A stretch of DNA of 64,000 nt from Methanococcoides sp. AM1 (GCF_900774055.1 NZ_CAAGSW010000006.1:1-64000); one strand, 5' to 3'; shown: positions 9,212 to 18,695, counted from the stretch's first letter. Made by a program: numbers and translations. The notes: generated from the letters alone by a model not told the origin.

Positions 9212-9448
9212 TTGAAAGCAGAGAAAAAAGAGTATAATGTTGCAAAGCAGGAATATCTGGAGATCACAAGAAGGAACAGGAAGATTGCTAAAATCGATAT
9301 GTTGATCCTTGGTACCGGCCTTTTGCTCAAGTACGTTGGAGAAGCTGACATCGGTAAACATTTCATGTGGCTTGGTTTCATTATTATTGTATACGTATTC
9401 GGTTCAAACATGATGGCAAAATCAGAACTGAGAAAAACCCAACTTTGA
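9212..9448 (+). CDS. small membrane protein of unknown function
   Basis: A 78-residue protein that begins with a charged, lysine- and glutamate-rich segment (about residues 1-27) followed by two hydrophobic segments (about 28-43 and 49-66) with a short basic tail. The start is a TTG at 9212. It follows sua5 by 14 bases and is probably cotranscribed. I do not recognise a family; the codon use and the charged-then-hydrophobic order argue that it is real. Confidence 0.55.
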   Translation: MKAEKKEYNVAKQEYLEITRRNRKIAKIDMLILGTGLLLKYVGEADIGKHFMWLGFIIIVYVFGSNMMAKSELRKTQL

Positions 9449-9506
9449 TAAAAAGAAAAAATGAAATAGAGCAAATATAAATTAATAGATCAATAACTCA
9501 TAAACC

Positions 9507-9595
9507 GGACAACAAAAATAGTTGAATGCTAACAGATGATATCTGTTAGCGAACTTCTTTCTAATTTGATAGGAGGTTCAAACCCCCAGGTCCGT
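9507..9595 (-). other. structured element at the 3' end of srp54
   Basis: The stretch contains a perfect 10-bp hairpin (9528-9537 with 9541-9550), a second stem GGGGGTT/AACCTCC that includes a G-U pair only when read on the minus strand, and a short closing pairing CGGAC/GTCCG at its ends. It begins directly after the srp54 stop codon. On the plus strand the segment GGTTCAAACCC resembles a tRNA T arm, but no cloverleaf can be closed. It may be a 3' untranslated structure, a terminator or a tRNA relic. Confidence 0.35.
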
Positions 9596-10915
9596 TCACA
9601 TACCGAATTTTTTCATCATTTTCTGCATATTGAACTTGCCGCCACGAAGTCCTTTCATTGCATTTTGCATCATCTTATGATACTTTAAAAGTTCACGCAC
9701 ATCATCAGGACCGCTGCCTGAACCCATGGATATCCTCTTTATCCTGGAACTGCCGATAAGCCTTGGGTTGAGCAACTCTTCCTCGGTCATGGAATCCATC
9801 AAGACACGGTAACGTCCCATCTTATCCTCGGTGACCTTGTATGCATCATCAGAAAGCTTCATGCCCATACCACCCATAGGCAGCATCTGCATGATCTGCT
9901 TCATTGGACCGATCTTGTTCATGGCCTCAAGCTGGGAATACATATCCTTAAGAGTGAAACGACCTCTCATCATGGCTTCCATGTCAATATCTTCTTCGGA
10001 AAGTGTCTCCTCAGCCTTTTCAATAAGTGATTTAATGTCACCCATTCCCAGAAGCCTGGAGATGAACCTGTCCGGCTCGAACTTCTCAAGGTCATCCGGA
10101 GTCTCACCTACACCAATAAATGCAATAGATGAATTCGTTTCAGAAACTGCAGACAGTGCACCACCACCCTTGGCGGTACCATCCAGTTTGGAGATCACAA
10201 CACCTGAGATCCCGACTGAATCATTGAATGCCTTTGCCTGTTCACTTGCCTGCTGACCAATAGCACCGTCGAGTACAAGCAATTTGTAATCAGGCTGTGC
10301 AACCCTGTGGATCTGCTCCATCTCATCAATGAGATCAGCTTCCAGCGAGTGTCTTCCAGCTGTATCCACAATAAGGACATCATTCTTTTCAAGTTCCTTC
10401 AGACCCCTTTCCACAATGCCAACTGCATCGGGATTGCCCTCTTCACCATAGAACGGCACATTCAGATTATTACAGAGAGTACTGAGCTGCTGGAATGCAC
10501 CCGGACGGAAAGTATCAGCACAAACGACAGCGGGTTTCAGACCTTTCCTCTGGAAATACCGTGAAAGCTTTGAGGTCGTAGTTGTCTTACCGCTACCCTG
10601 CAGACCGATCATCATGATCTTCTGCGGCTTTAACGGAATGTCTGCACTCTTGCCTACAATATTGATAAGTTCCTGATAGACGATCCTGATAACATGTTCA
10701 CGAGGATTCATGCCTGAAGGAACTTCCTCCTTCAACGCACGCTCCTTTATGTGACTGGACATCTTCATAACAAGCTTGACATTGACATCTGCCTGAAGTA
10801 ATGCCCTCTGTATATCTTTTACAACCTCATTGACCGTTTTCTCATCTATACGGCCGGCGCCAACCAGTTTCTTTAGTGCATCCTGCAGGGAGCTGCCGAG
10901 TTTGTCCATTACCAT
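9596..10915 (-). CDS. srp54: signal recognition particle GTPase SRP54
   Basis: The GTPase of the signal recognition particle, which binds 7S RNA and signal peptides and docks with FtsY for targeting to SecY. It has 439 residues: N domain (about 1-95), G domain with GLQGSGKT at 104-111, DTAGRH, and the [11 protein letters not shown] motif, then a methionine-rich M domain ending [10 protein letters not shown]. An ATG two codons later is a possible start; the first has GGATGAT upstream. It is a single-gene unit. Confidence 0.97.
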   Translation of the reverse strand: MVMDKLGSSLQDALKKLVGAGRIDEKTVNEVVKDIQRALLQADVNVKLVMKMSSHIKERALKEEVPSGMNPREHVIRIVYQELINIVGKSADIPLKPQKIMMIGLQGSGKTTTTSKLSRYFQRKGLKPAVVCADTFRPGAFQQLSTLCNNLNVPFYGEEGNPDAVGIVERGLKELEKNDVLIVDTAGRHSLEADLIDEMEQIHRVAQPDYKLLVLDGAIGQQASEQAKAFNDSVGISGVVISKLDGTAKGGGALSAVSETNSSIAFIGVGETPDDLEKFEPDRFISRLLGMGDIKSLIEKAEETLSEEDIDMEAMMRGRFTLKDMYSQLEAMNKIGPMKQIMQMLPMGGMGMKLSDDAYKVTEDKMGRYRVLMDSMTEEELLNPRLIGSSRIKRISMGSGSGPDDVRELLKYHKMMQNAMKGLRGGKFNMQKMMKKFGM

Positions 10916-11077
10916 TTAAGAATCATCCTGTATAATTTTCATATGAAAGTAGCAAATACTAAATTGACCTGACACAAAAATGCCATCTTTGTTTAATAAC
11001 CTTTTGAAAAAAGGTCCCTAAGAACAAGAAAAACACATAGAAAGCTCTTAGGAGAATCGTATCAAAAGGAAAGAATA

Positions 11078-11152
11078 TAGCGGGGGATGGATTCGAACCA
11101 TCGGTCTACGGGTTATGAGCCCGTCGGGATCTCCTGGCTACCCCACCCCGCT
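11078..11152 (-). tRNA. initiator tRNA-Met (anticodon CAT), copy 1
   Basis: Cloverleaf on the minus strand. The A1-U72 acceptor pair and three consecutive G-C pairs in the anticodon stem (ACGGG/CCCGT around CTCATAA) mark it as the initiator rather than elongator type. CCA is not encoded. Its sequence is identical to the copy 270 bases to the right. Confidence 0.94.
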
Positions 11153-11196
11153 TCAGAGTGGTATTCACGCTTGCAGCCTCTCTAACGAGTTGATGG

Positions 11197-11210
11197 TACA
11201 TAAAGGTTGC
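11197..11210 (-). promoter_or_regulatory. promoter of initiator tRNA copy 1
   Basis: On the minus strand this reads GCAACCTTTATGTA, a BRE plus TATA arrangement about 45 bases before the tRNA. The same GCAACCTTTAT stretch is kept at the same distance before copy 2 while flanking bases have diverged. Confidence 0.6.
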
Positions 11211-11347
11211 TAACGCATAGGTTGCAAATACATCGAAGATGAAAAACTAAATATTGAAACTCAGCACTCAATACAAAGAATTCAAAGAGAAGATCGAGTG
11301 AACACTTAACAAAAACATAATAAAAAGAAAATCAAAAGGGAATGTTA

Positions 11348-11422
11348 TAGCGGGGGATGGATTCGAACCATCGGTCTACGGGTTATGAGCCCGTCGGGAT
11401 CTCCTGGCTACCCCACCCCGCT
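11348..11422 (-). tRNA. initiator tRNA-Met (anticodon CAT), copy 2
   Basis: Identical over the 75-base gene to the copy at 11078-11152, with the same A1-U72 pair and GGG/CCC anticodon stem. The upstream 60 bases are similar but not identical, so the duplicated unit includes the promoter. Confidence 0.94.
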
Positions 11423-11467
11423 TCAGAGTGAGTATTCACGCTTGTAGCCCTCCTAACGGAGTGATGA

Positions 11468-11481
11468 TAGATAAAGGTTGC
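11468..11481 (-). promoter_or_regulatory. promoter of initiator tRNA copy 2
   Basis: Minus strand reads GCAACCTTTATCTA, a BRE/TATA pair at the same distance from the gene as in copy 1. Confidence 0.6.
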
Positions 11482-11601
11482 GCATATCACGTATCGGCGG
11501 CGATATTTTTGCCATAATCATGATAAAATATAATGATCAGAAATAAGTTCATGCCATAAATCTTTAAATATATCACAACTAATAGGGGAATCGGTGAATA
11601 G

Positions 11602-12027
11602 ATGCCACACAAATGTACCCGATGCGAAAAAATATTTGAAGACGGGGCCGAGGTAATTCTAAGCGGCTGTCCGAACTGTGGATGGAACAAGTTCCTCTAC
11701 GTCAAGGACATGGAACCAAAGACGGATATCGAAGATGCTGCCGAAGAGCAATTGCCTGAAAAAGAAGAGAAAGAAGTAGCCGATCCCGCAGACCAGTTCA
11801 TCAAGGAAATCGATGACATCATCGGCATTGAGCATCAGGAAAGAGAGGTTGTTGAGGAAGAAGGAGAAAGAGTGGAGTCCGTGAGGATACTTGGACCTGG
11901 ATCATATGAACTGAACCTTAACTCACTTCTTGAGCGTGACGAAATTGTGATGGCGATAAAACAGGATGGAACATACGCAGTAGATCTCTCCTCTGCATTC
12001 CGCAAGAAAAGGAAAAAACCTGAGTGA
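11602..12027 (+). CDS. zinc-ribbon protein of the OapC/DUF2072 type
   Basis: A 141-residue archaeal protein with an N-terminal zinc ribbon (C5/C8 in HKCTRC and C23/C26 in CPNC), an acidic middle part (about 37-95) and a compact C-terminal region (GPGSYELNLNSLLERDEIVMA...). This layout matches the conserved archaeal zinc-ribbon family COG3364, annotated DUF2072 and sometimes OapC because members lie near replication origins in some archaea. Its molecular function is unknown. GGGGAATCGGTGA provides the ribosome site. The assignment rests on recall of the family and should be confirmed by a profile search. Confidence 0.7.
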   Translation: MPHKCTRCEKIFEDGAEVILSGCPNCGWNKFLYVKDMEPKTDIEDAAEEQLPEKEEKEVADPADQFIKEIDDIIGIEHQEREVVEEEGERVESVRILGPGSYELNLNSLLERDEIVMAIKQDGTYAVDLSSAFRKKRKKPE

Positions 12028-12119
12028 ACATTTGCATTCATACTTTTTTACTTTAACATTTGTTACTAATACGCATTTTTTGGATATTACAACCTCATTT
12101 CTGAAAGACCGGGGAACGG

Positions 12120-12890
12120 ATGACAGAACTTCATGAACGATTCTGGGAGATAGACCTTCTAAGAGGAATAGCCATCATAATGATGGTTGGTTTTCATTTG
12201 TTATACGATATCAACTACCTGGGTGCCTATGATATTAACCTCGCCACCGGACCAGGATTCATTATCGGAAGACTCAGTGCAATACTGTTCATAATGATAG
12301 GAGGCATCTCACTATCTCTTAGTTATTCCAGAAAACAGAGAATATACGACCCAGTATCCGGATTCATCAAATATACCAAAAGGGGGCTGAAGATATTTCT
12401 CTGGGGAATGGTCATAACTGCTGGCAGCTACATTTTCCTCAGGGACGGCGTAATCGTTTTTGGCATACTACATTTCATTGGAGTTGCCATCATCCTCGCA
12501 TACCCATTCCTGAAATATAAGGTAGCAAATCTCATGCTGGCCATTCCTGTTATTGCCCTAGGATCATGGATGCAGACCTTTGACATCGGAAATACATGGC
12601 TTTTCTGGATCGGACTCAGACCGGAAGGATTCCACTCGTATGACTACTTTCCCCTTTTCCCATGGTTTGGGGTTTTGCTACTTGGGATCTTTCTGGGAAA
12701 TTCCCTTTATCCAAACTACAAGCGGACATCACTGACATCAGGGATACCAAATATTTCAGCTATGTTGTCTGTCAAAACGCTATGCTACATGGGAGAAAGA
12801 TCATTGCTGATCTATTTGTTGCATCAGCCGATGCTTGTGATATTATTGTACGCCACAGGCATTGCAGATCTGAACCAGCTTTATCCATAA
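12120..12890 (+). CDS. DUF1624 multi-pass membrane protein
   Basis: A 256-residue membrane protein with about seven hydrophobic segments. The N-terminus RFWEIDLLRGIAIIMMVGFHLLYDI, with its histidine in the first helix, is typical of DUF1624, a family related to heparan-alpha-glucosaminide N-acetyltransferase that may move acetyl or acyl groups across membranes. No substrate can be inferred. Its end is one base from the end of the convergent dinB gene, so the two transcripts must overlap. Confidence 0.8.
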   Translation: MTELHERFWEIDLLRGIAIIMMVGFHLLYDINYLGAYDINLATGPGFIIGRLSAILFIMIGGISLSLSYSRKQRIYDPVSGFIKYTKRGLKIFLWGMVITAGSYIFLRDGVIVFGILHFIGVAIILAYPFLKYKVANLMLAIPVIALGSWMQTFDIGNTWLFWIGLRPEGFHSYDYFPLFPWFGVLLLGIFLGNSLYPNYKRTSLTSGIPNISAMLSVKTLCYMGERSLLIYLLHQPMLVILLYATGIADLNQLYP

Positions 12891-12891
12891 G

Positions 12892-13971
12892 TCAGAAAAA
12901 ATCGGTAAGACGTGTTTGCTTTTCATCCATTTTGTCAAGCTTAGTAACACCAACACCCACCAATCTGAGCTTACCCCTGCCCCTGAATTCCTGAAGGAGC
13001 ATCTTTGAAGTCCTTTGAATGGCAGAAAGATCACTTGAATAAGCACTTAATGTCTTTGCTCTTGTGTATGTTGTAAAGTCTTCAAGCCTTACTTTAATAG
13101 TAACTGTCTTGAACAGGTATTTCTTTTTCAAAAGCGAAGCATGTACATTCTCTGAAAGTGCATCGATCACATTTTCCACAAGATCCATATCAGAAGTATC
13201 CCGGTCAAAGGTATCTTCCTTGCTGATCGATTTTACATCCCCCTTTCTTATTACACTTCGATCATCCACACCATTTGCAAGCTGGTGCATCACAAGGCCG
13301 AACTTACCAAAACGTTCACGCAGAGCCTGCACATCGTATCCTGCCAGATCACCAATGGTCCGGATACCAATATCATTAAGCAAGGAAGAGGTCTTTTTGC
13401 CTACGCCGGATATCCTTGAAACATCCAGAGGGAACAGGAAACTTCTTACATCTTCCGGCCTTACCAAGGTTAATCCATCGGGTTTCTGGTAATCAGAAGC
13501 TATCTTTGCAATGGACTTGTTAGGAGCAACACCTATAGAGCAGGTGATCCCTTCTTTGAGATGGACTTCTTCCTTTATCTTCAATGCCAGATCAGATGCC
13601 GTATCAAAATCCGATACCAGGTCGCTCACATCAAGATAAGCTTCATCCACACTTACCTGTTGGAACTTAGAAGAGTAACTTCTCAGAATATCCATTATAC
13701 TTGCAGAGACCCTTTTGTAAAGGGGCATATTTACCCGAAGATAGACCGCATTGGGACAAAGCCGATATGCTTTTGAGATAGGCATGGCCGAATGTATACC
13801 ATATTTACGTGCCTCATAAGAACAGGTACTCACGACACCCCTGCCCTCCCCGTTCATTGGATCAGAACCCACAACTACAGGCAGTCCCTTTAGCTTCGTG
13901 TCTACTGCAGTCTCTACTGATGAATAGAAACTGTCCATATCCACATGGAAGATTATATTAATGTTTTTCAC
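12892..13971 (-). CDS. dinB: DNA polymerase IV (Y family)
   Basis: Translesion polymerase of 359 residues. The palm motifs HVDMDSFYSSVE (about 9-20) and SVDEAYLD (about 107-114) carry the metal-binding acidic residues; a helix-hairpin-helix (GVGKKTSSLLNDIGI) and a little-finger domain follow. The last residues QTRLTDFF form a PIP box for binding the PCNA clamp. It appears to be a single gene. Confidence 0.96.
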   Translation of the reverse strand: MKNINIIFHVDMDSFYSSVETAVDTKLKGLPVVVGSDPMNGEGRGVVSTCSYEARKYGIHSAMPISKAYRLCPNAVYLRVNMPLYKRVSASIMDILRSYSSKFQQVSVDEAYLDVSDLVSDFDTASDLALKIKEEVHLKEGITCSIGVAPNKSIAKIASDYQKPDGLTLVRPEDVRSFLFPLDVSRISGVGKKTSSLLNDIGIRTIGDLAGYDVQALRERFGKFGLVMHQLANGVDDRSVIRKGDVKSISKEDTFDRDTSDMDLVENVIDALSENVHASLLKKKYLFKTVTIKVRLEDFTTYTRAKTLSAYSSDLSAIQRTSKMLLQEFRGRGKLRLVGVGVTKLDKMDEKQTRLTDFF

Positions 13972-14154
13972 CGGTCAAGCTCATGAGTGGCATTATTAAA
14001 AATGTTTATGCACATTACAAGGGACACACTTATTAGCTTTCCAAATACCATAAATTCTCAAATAACATGGAGTCTGGCAAAGGATTTTATGCATGGAATG
14101 TATGAAGATGAGTAAGATATCGATATAAGTATCAAAACGATCCGGAAGATAAAA

Positions 14155-14445
14155 ATGTACCAATACATAGCCATTGCAGCATATTGCGTAGTCCTTTTCC
14201 TGACCCTGAGAGATATCAGGATATTCCGCCGTACACGTCTGGCATCATACAGGAAAGGCGCACTCAAAGGGCTTGTGGCATCTACCGTGATACTTGCAGG
14301 CATCATACTCGTAAGCATAAATGCCGAACTTGGACTGGTAATTGTGTTCATAGGCCTTTATATAAATCGCAAAGGAGTGCGCGAGAATGTTTTCAATGAT
14401 GCCACCACCCAGGAGCGTCTTTTGGGAAAAACAGACATCGAGTGA
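14155..14445 (+). CDS. small membrane protein of unknown function
   Basis: A 96-residue protein with hydrophobic segments at about 4-18, 37-56 and 58-71, a basic loop between the first two, and a polar C-terminal tail of about 24 residues. I do not recognise a family. The ATG at 14155 lies after GGAAGATAAAA. It stands alone between dinB (divergent) and the S17e operon. Confidence 0.6.
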   Translation: MYQYIAIAAYCVVLFLTLRDIRIFRRTRLASYRKGALKGLVASTVILAGIILVSINAELGLVIVFIGLYINRKGVRENVFNDATTQERLLGKTDIE

Positions 14446-14513
14446 GTACATGCAAGCTACTATAAGCTACATGCAAGTAAATAAAGAGCTGGAAGATGCA
14501 CCCTCAATCCAAA

Positions 14514-14523
14514 AGATATAAAT
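14514..14523 (+). promoter_or_regulatory. TATA box of the S17e-dapA-dapB operon
   Basis: GATATAAATG lies about 65 bases before the S17e start, leaving room for a leader of about 40 bases with the ribosome site TGGAG at 14576-14580. Confidence 0.4.
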
Positions 14524-14587
14524 GTAAAGGTTTTCTATTATGGCGATAATCTTAATCATATCTATCTAAATCTACTGGAGATATATA

Positions 14588-14782
14588 ATGGGAAATATTA
14601 GACAGACAAACATCAAGAACATTGCATTTCGCCTGATCGACAACCACGGAGACGTATTCACAACAGACTTTGACCAGAACAAGCTTCTCGTTTCACAGTA
14701 CACAACTATCGAGAGCAAAGTCATCAGAAACCGTGTCGCAGGCTACGTTACACGCAAGATCACACACCCAAAGAAGATCTAA
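14588..14782 (+). CDS. rps17e: small ribosomal subunit protein eS17
   Basis: A 64-residue archaeal-eukaryotic ribosomal protein with the typical opening [16 protein letters not shown] and the conserved [11 protein letters not shown] segment. It leads an operon with dapA 19 bases downstream, an arrangement also found in other Methanosarcinales. Confidence 0.95.
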   Translation: MGNIRQTNIKNIAFRLIDNHGDVFTTDFDQNKLLVSQYTTIESKVIRNRVAGYVTRKITHPKKI

Positions 14783-14801
14783 TTTTGGGAAGTGGATCTT
14801 T

Positions 14802-15674
14802 ATGTTCGAAGGAGTATTACCTGCAATCATAACTCCTTTCACAAAAGCTGACACCATTGACAAGACAGGTCTTCAGCAGAATATCGAATTTGTCGAAAAT
14901 GGTGGAGTTTCCGGAATTGCCGCCTGCGGGACAACTGGCGAATCAGCCACATTGTCCACTGCGGAACACATGGAGCTTATTGATATCGCAGTTGATTGTG
15001 CAAAGGTACCTATTCTTGCCGGAACCGGTTCTAACAACACGGCAGAGGCAATAGAGCTGACAAAGCATGCAGAAGATGCGGGAGCAGCTGGTGCTCTTGT
15101 AATATCTCCTTACTATAATAAACCGAACAAAGCAGGACTTATTGCTCATTTTAAAGCTATCGCAGACGTTGTGGAAATGCCTATCGTCCTTTACAACGTA
15201 CCATCACGCACAAGTCAGGACATGCCACTTGATGCAATCATCGAACTTGCAAAAGTGGATAACATCGTTGCCATCAAGGAAGCCAGCGGAAGCCTGGATA
15301 AAGTATCACAGATCCTCGAGAATACGATGGATGAGGACTTTAATGTCATTTCCGGTGATGATGGACTTACCATGCCCATGATGTGCCTTGGTGGAAGCGG
15401 AGTTATCTCCGTGGTCGCAAACGTTGTACCGGAAAAGATGGTCAAACTGGTAAATGCCACCAATGAAGGTGACATGAGAACAGCAAGACAGATCCACTAT
15501 GAAATAGCACCACTTATACGTGCATTGTTCACGGAAACAAATCCGGTCCCTGTCAAGCGCGCAGTAGAGCTTATCGGACTTAATACAGGTCATCTGAGAT
15601 TGCCTCTTGCGCCTATCAGCAGTGAGAATGAACAGACCCTTATCAATTGCCTGGAAGAACTTGGGTGTATCTGA
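14802..15674 (+). CDS. dapA: 4-hydroxy-tetrahydrodipicolinate synthase
   Basis: Condenses pyruvate with aspartate semialdehyde in lysine synthesis. The 290 residues form a TIM-barrel class I aldolase: GTTGES at 43-48, YNVPSRT at 131-137 and the Schiff-base lysine K159 in AIKEASGS. The frame stays open 132 bases further upstream, through eS17, but the ATG at 14802 gives the usual length and MFEGVLPAIITPF start. TGATG couples it to dapB. Confidence 0.96.
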   Translation: MFEGVLPAIITPFTKADTIDKTGLQQNIEFVENGGVSGIAACGTTGESATLSTAEHMELIDIAVDCAKVPILAGTGSNNTAEAIELTKHAEDAGAAGALVISPYYNKPNKAGLIAHFKAIADVVEMPIVLYNVPSRTSQDMPLDAIIELAKVDNIVAIKEASGSLDKVSQILENTMDEDFNVISGDDGLTMPMMCLGGSGVISVVANVVPEKMVKLVNATNEGDMRTARQIHYEIAPLIRALFTETNPVPVKRAVELIGLNTGHLRLPLAPISSENEQTLINCLEELGCI

Positions 15675-16465
15675 TGATAAACGCAGCAGTTACCGGTGCT
15701 TCAGGAAGGATGGGGAAACTCCTCATCGAGAATATAATCGAGATGGAAGGGATCCAGCTTTCTGCTGCCTTCGACCTTGTGAACATCGGCAAGGATGTAG
15801 GAGAGGTTGCACAGTTAGGAAAGCTTGATGTTCCGGTCTCCGATGTTGCTGATATGGCAACCGTTCTCAAAGAGTCAAAAACGGATGTCGTAATAGACTT
15901 TACAATTGCAGCTGCAACAGTTGTGAACGCACCGCTTGTAGCAGATGCAGGCGTTGACCTTGTAATTGGAACTACCGGATTCAGTCCGGAGCAGCGTTCC
16001 ATTATCGAGGATGCAATAAACAGGAACAATACTACAGGCATAATCTCGCCAAATTACTCCATGGGCGTCAATGTCTTCTTCAAGATACTGCAGGAAACTG
16101 CAAAATACCTTTCCGATTATGACATCGAAATTATCGAAGCTCACCACAACCAGAAAAAGGATGCACCCAGCGGCACTGCAATGAGAGCTGCTGAAGTGAT
16201 CAGTGAAACACTGGGTGGAAAGGATTTCGTTTACGGACGTGAAGGTCTCGCCCCAAGGGAAAAAGAGATCGGTATCCATGCAGTACGCGGTGGAGATATA
16301 GTAGGCGATCACACAGTTCTCTTCGCCGGAGGCAGTGAGCGCATAGAGGTCAAACACCAGGCTCATTCCAGAAATGCATTTGCATCAGGAGCTGTGAAAT
16401 CAGCTATCTGGATAGCAAACGCAGAACCAGGCATCTATACAATGGATGATATCCTGGGATTCTAA
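15674..16465 (+). CDS. dapB: 4-hydroxy-tetrahydrodipicolinate reductase
   Basis: NAD(P)H-dependent reductase of the next lysine step. Its 263 residues start at the ATG overlapping the dapA stop by one base. The nucleotide-binding GASGRMG is at 8-14, and EAHHNQKKDAPSGTA contains the catalytic histidine pair and the substrate-binding lysine and SGT. The chain ends normally. Confidence 0.96.
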   Translation: MINAAVTGASGRMGKLLIENIIEMEGIQLSAAFDLVNIGKDVGEVAQLGKLDVPVSDVADMATVLKESKTDVVIDFTIAAATVVNAPLVADAGVDLVIGTTGFSPEQRSIIEDAINRNNTTGIISPNYSMGVNVFFKILQETAKYLSDYDIEIIEAHHNQKKDAPSGTAMRAAEVISETLGGKDFVYGREGLAPREKEIGIHAVRGGDIVGDHTVLFAGGSERIEVKHQAHSRNAFASGAVKSAIWIANAEPGIYTMDDILGF

Positions 16466-16627
16466 CTCTTTTTTAAATCTTAATTAATTCTACATACCAA
16501 CCTCATCCACAATTGTATTGAGGTTTCTATCCCAACATTAATTGATAGAAACCAGCATAAAAATGTAGATACCAACATCAAATTATAGAAATCTAGATGG
16601 AAAGTTAAATAAAAAAGAACAGAAAGA

Positions 16628-17107
16628 TCAGAGAAGATGATTCCCTATATCTTCTGAAATTGTCCTTTCACAGTATGAACAGCGAAGAGTTATCCTTCGC
16701 CCATCCGGTTTAACAGTAAACCTGGATGTGACAGGTTCGTTACTGTTGGAAATACAATTTGGATTTATGCATTTCACAACACCACTCACCTTTTCCGGAA
16801 TGTGAACATGCGTCTTTTCCGATACTTCAAAATTCCTGATGATATTGATCGTAGCATTCGGTGCGATCAGGGATATCCTGTCAACCTCTTCCAGATTCAA
16901 TTCCCTGCCTTCGATCTTAACAACATCTTTGATCCCATGAACACTCGGGGCATTGATTATTATGCTCACAACACCTGAGGAGGGGTTGGGAATATTAAGG
17001 ATATTAAGGACATTAAGTGCCTGTCCCGCAGTAATGTGATCGATAACTGTTCCATTCCTTATTGGGTGTACCCGGATCTCCGGGATAGGAGTTTCTTCCA
17101 CACTCAT
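16628..17107 (-). CDS. pyrI: aspartate carbamoyltransferase regulatory chain
   Basis: A 159-residue allosteric chain that binds nucleotides through its N-terminal domain and holds the catalytic trimers through a zinc domain. Zinc cysteines are at CINPNC and CSYC near the C-terminus. It overlaps pyrB by ATGA and is translated after it. Confidence 0.96.
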   Translation of the reverse strand: MSVEETPIPEIRVHPIRNGTVIDHITAGQALNVLNILNIPNPSSGVVSIIINAPSVHGIKDVVKIEGRELNLEEVDRISLIAPNATINIIRNFEVSEKTHVHIPEKVSGVVKCINPNCISNSNEPVTSRFTVKPDGRRITLRCSYCERTISEDIGNHLL

Positions 17108-18030
17108 TCCAATGCCCCCATGACAAGTGCAAGTAATGCCATCCTTACCGGGACACCATAGAAAGACTGCTTGAAGTAACAGGCATGGGCGGTCTCGTCA
17201 ACCCTTGGATCTACCTCATTTGTCCTTGGAAGAGGATGCATGACCTTAAGCTCCGGTTTTGCTTTTTCCAGAAGCTCAGGAGTTATCTGAAGACTGTTAG
17301 CAACTTTACGATACTCAGCAGGATCAGGGAATCGCTCCTTCTGTATCCTTGTAGCATAAAGCACATCCACATCAGTGATGGCCTCTTCGATCGAATCGGT
17401 TTCCCTGACCTTTATATTGTGACTCTTGAGATCATCTATTATCTCAGCAGGCATACGGAGCTCTTTCGGGGACACCAGCGTGATCTCAGCTCCATACAGA
17501 GAAAGAGCATAGCACAGTGAATGTACTGTCCTGCCATATTTCAGATCACCTGCAAGAGCTATCTTCAGCCCCTCAAGATGACTTTCCCGTCTTATTGTAT
17601 AAAGATCAAGGAATGTCTGCGTAGGATGATGCCCTGCACCATCCCCGGCATTGATTATAGGAACAGAGGAGAACTCCGAAGCAAGCTGGGCAGCGCCCTC
17701 TTTATTGTGCCGCAGTACAATAGCGTTGGAATAACCTTCAACAACACGAATAGTATCAGCAAGTGTTTCACCTTTTGCAATGGAACTTGCATCAACGGAA
17801 CCAAGGCTTAGAACGTCCCCTCCAAGACGCATCATTGCGGTCTCAAAGGACATGCGCGTCCTTGTACTGGGCTCAAAGAACATGACAGCCAATACTTTCC
17901 CTTTCAGCAGATCTGACTTCGATTTGCTGCTTGCTATTGGTTCAAGTTTTTCAGCAGTATCAAGGATATGGTCGATCATATCCCGTGAAAAGGATTTCAT
18001 CGAAATGATATGAAGGTCTTTGAATGTCAT
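17104..18030 (-). CDS. pyrB: aspartate carbamoyltransferase catalytic chain
   Basis: Forms N-carbamoylaspartate from carbamoyl phosphate and aspartate in pyrimidine synthesis. The 308 residues include the carbamoyl-phosphate site FEPSTRTRMSFE (about 53-64), HHPTQ, and HPLPRTNEVD near the end. It is followed by pyrI with a four-base overlap, the usual archaeal pair. Confidence 0.97.
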   Translation of the reverse strand: MTFKDLHIISMKSFSRDMIDHILDTAEKLEPIASSKSKSDLLKGKVLAVMFFEPSTRTRMSFETAMMRLGGDVLSLGSVDASSIAKGETLADTIRVVEGYSNAIVLRHNKEGAAQLASEFSSVPIINAGDGAGHHPTQTFLDLYTIRRESHLEGLKIALAGDLKYGRTVHSLCYALSLYGAEITLVSPKELRMPAEIIDDLKSHNIKVRETDSIEEAITDVDVLYATRIQKERFPDPAEYRKVANSLQITPELLEKAKPELKVMHPLPRTNEVDPRVDETAHACYFKQSFYGVPVRMALLALVMGALE

Positions 18031-18123
18031 TCATAGAGAAAAGAATTACATGAAATATAATATTTGCCTATGGAAAAATGAAATATAAAAAAAAGACAAC
18101 AATTTCACGATAAAGCTGAAGTA

Positions 18124-18585
18124 TCATTCTTCAAGTTCAGCTATGAAATTCATCCAGCTCTTGGCATCCTTAAGTTTGCACTTTTTAACTTCTTCATGAT
18201 ACTTTTTCATGCGTTCGGGACCGGAAAGCTCTTCAAGGTCCTTAAGATCCATTATGGCACGCAGAAGCCCTGCAGTCTGGTCAAAAATGTCTTTAGCCTG
18301 ATCAAGGGTCATATCGGTTCTCTCAAGGTAATTTTCACAAGACTTTGCTTTTTTCCTGAGAGCAACGATACAGTGATCAATATGCACCTTATCCTCCTCA
18401 GTCAGCTTAGGCTTGTTGATAAGCTCCCATGTGATCTCATGCAGTGGTATCTTTTTACCTTCGATCTCCACTTCATCGGGAATCCTCTCACCACACCAGA
18501 ACAAATGCCTGTGAAGTCGGGCCAAAAGCTTTTCACGCTGATTCTCTGTTATTAGCTGATCCTCCCCCATGTTAACCAGATCCAT
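18124..18585 (-). CDS. DUF5788-like protein
   Basis: A 153-residue mostly helical, charged protein with GERIPDEVEIEGKKIPLHEITWELINKP in its first half and no membrane segment. This matches my memory of DUF5788, found in halophilic archaea and Methanosarcinales, with no known function. It is a single gene between pyrB and the HPS gene, and its start region GGAGGATC-like sequence lies inside the reading frame, so an internal start at MGEDQL is possible. Confidence 0.65.
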   Translation of the reverse strand: MDLVNMGEDQLITENQREKLLARLHRHLFWCGERIPDEVEIEGKKIPLHEITWELINKPKLTEEDKVHIDHCIVALRKKAKSCENYLERTDMTLDQAKDIFDQTAGLLRAIMDLKDLEELSGPERMKKYHEEVKKCKLKDAKSWMNFIAELEE

Positions 18586-18682
18586 ATTACTGCATCAAAT
18601 ACCATCAATTATTAAGTATTATAACCATATAGCCGGTTAGATTTATACTTATTCAGGTATACTACGCTATTAAACTCCAAAA

Positions 18683-18695
18683 GGGTGATCATATT
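18683..18695 (+). promoter_or_regulatory. ribosome site and presumed AUU start of the HPS fusion
   Basis: GGGTGATC at 18683-18690 is followed after two bases by ATT at 18693. The DJ-1 family gene at 48587 shows the same GGTGATC then two bases then ATG, so the spacing is one this genome uses. No ATG, GTG or TTG lies in frame near the conserved N-terminus. Confidence 0.65.

Noticed and set aside
9503..9600. tRNA gene on the plus strand, suggested by GGTTCAAACCC
   Set aside because: T stem and acceptor cannot be paired without mismatches and no anticodon arm is present.
16490..16610. Repeated CCAACAT...GATAGAAACC-like words suggesting a small CRISPR array
   Set aside because: The two or three copies differ from each other, spacing is irregular and no cas gene is present; more likely AT-rich intergenic drift.
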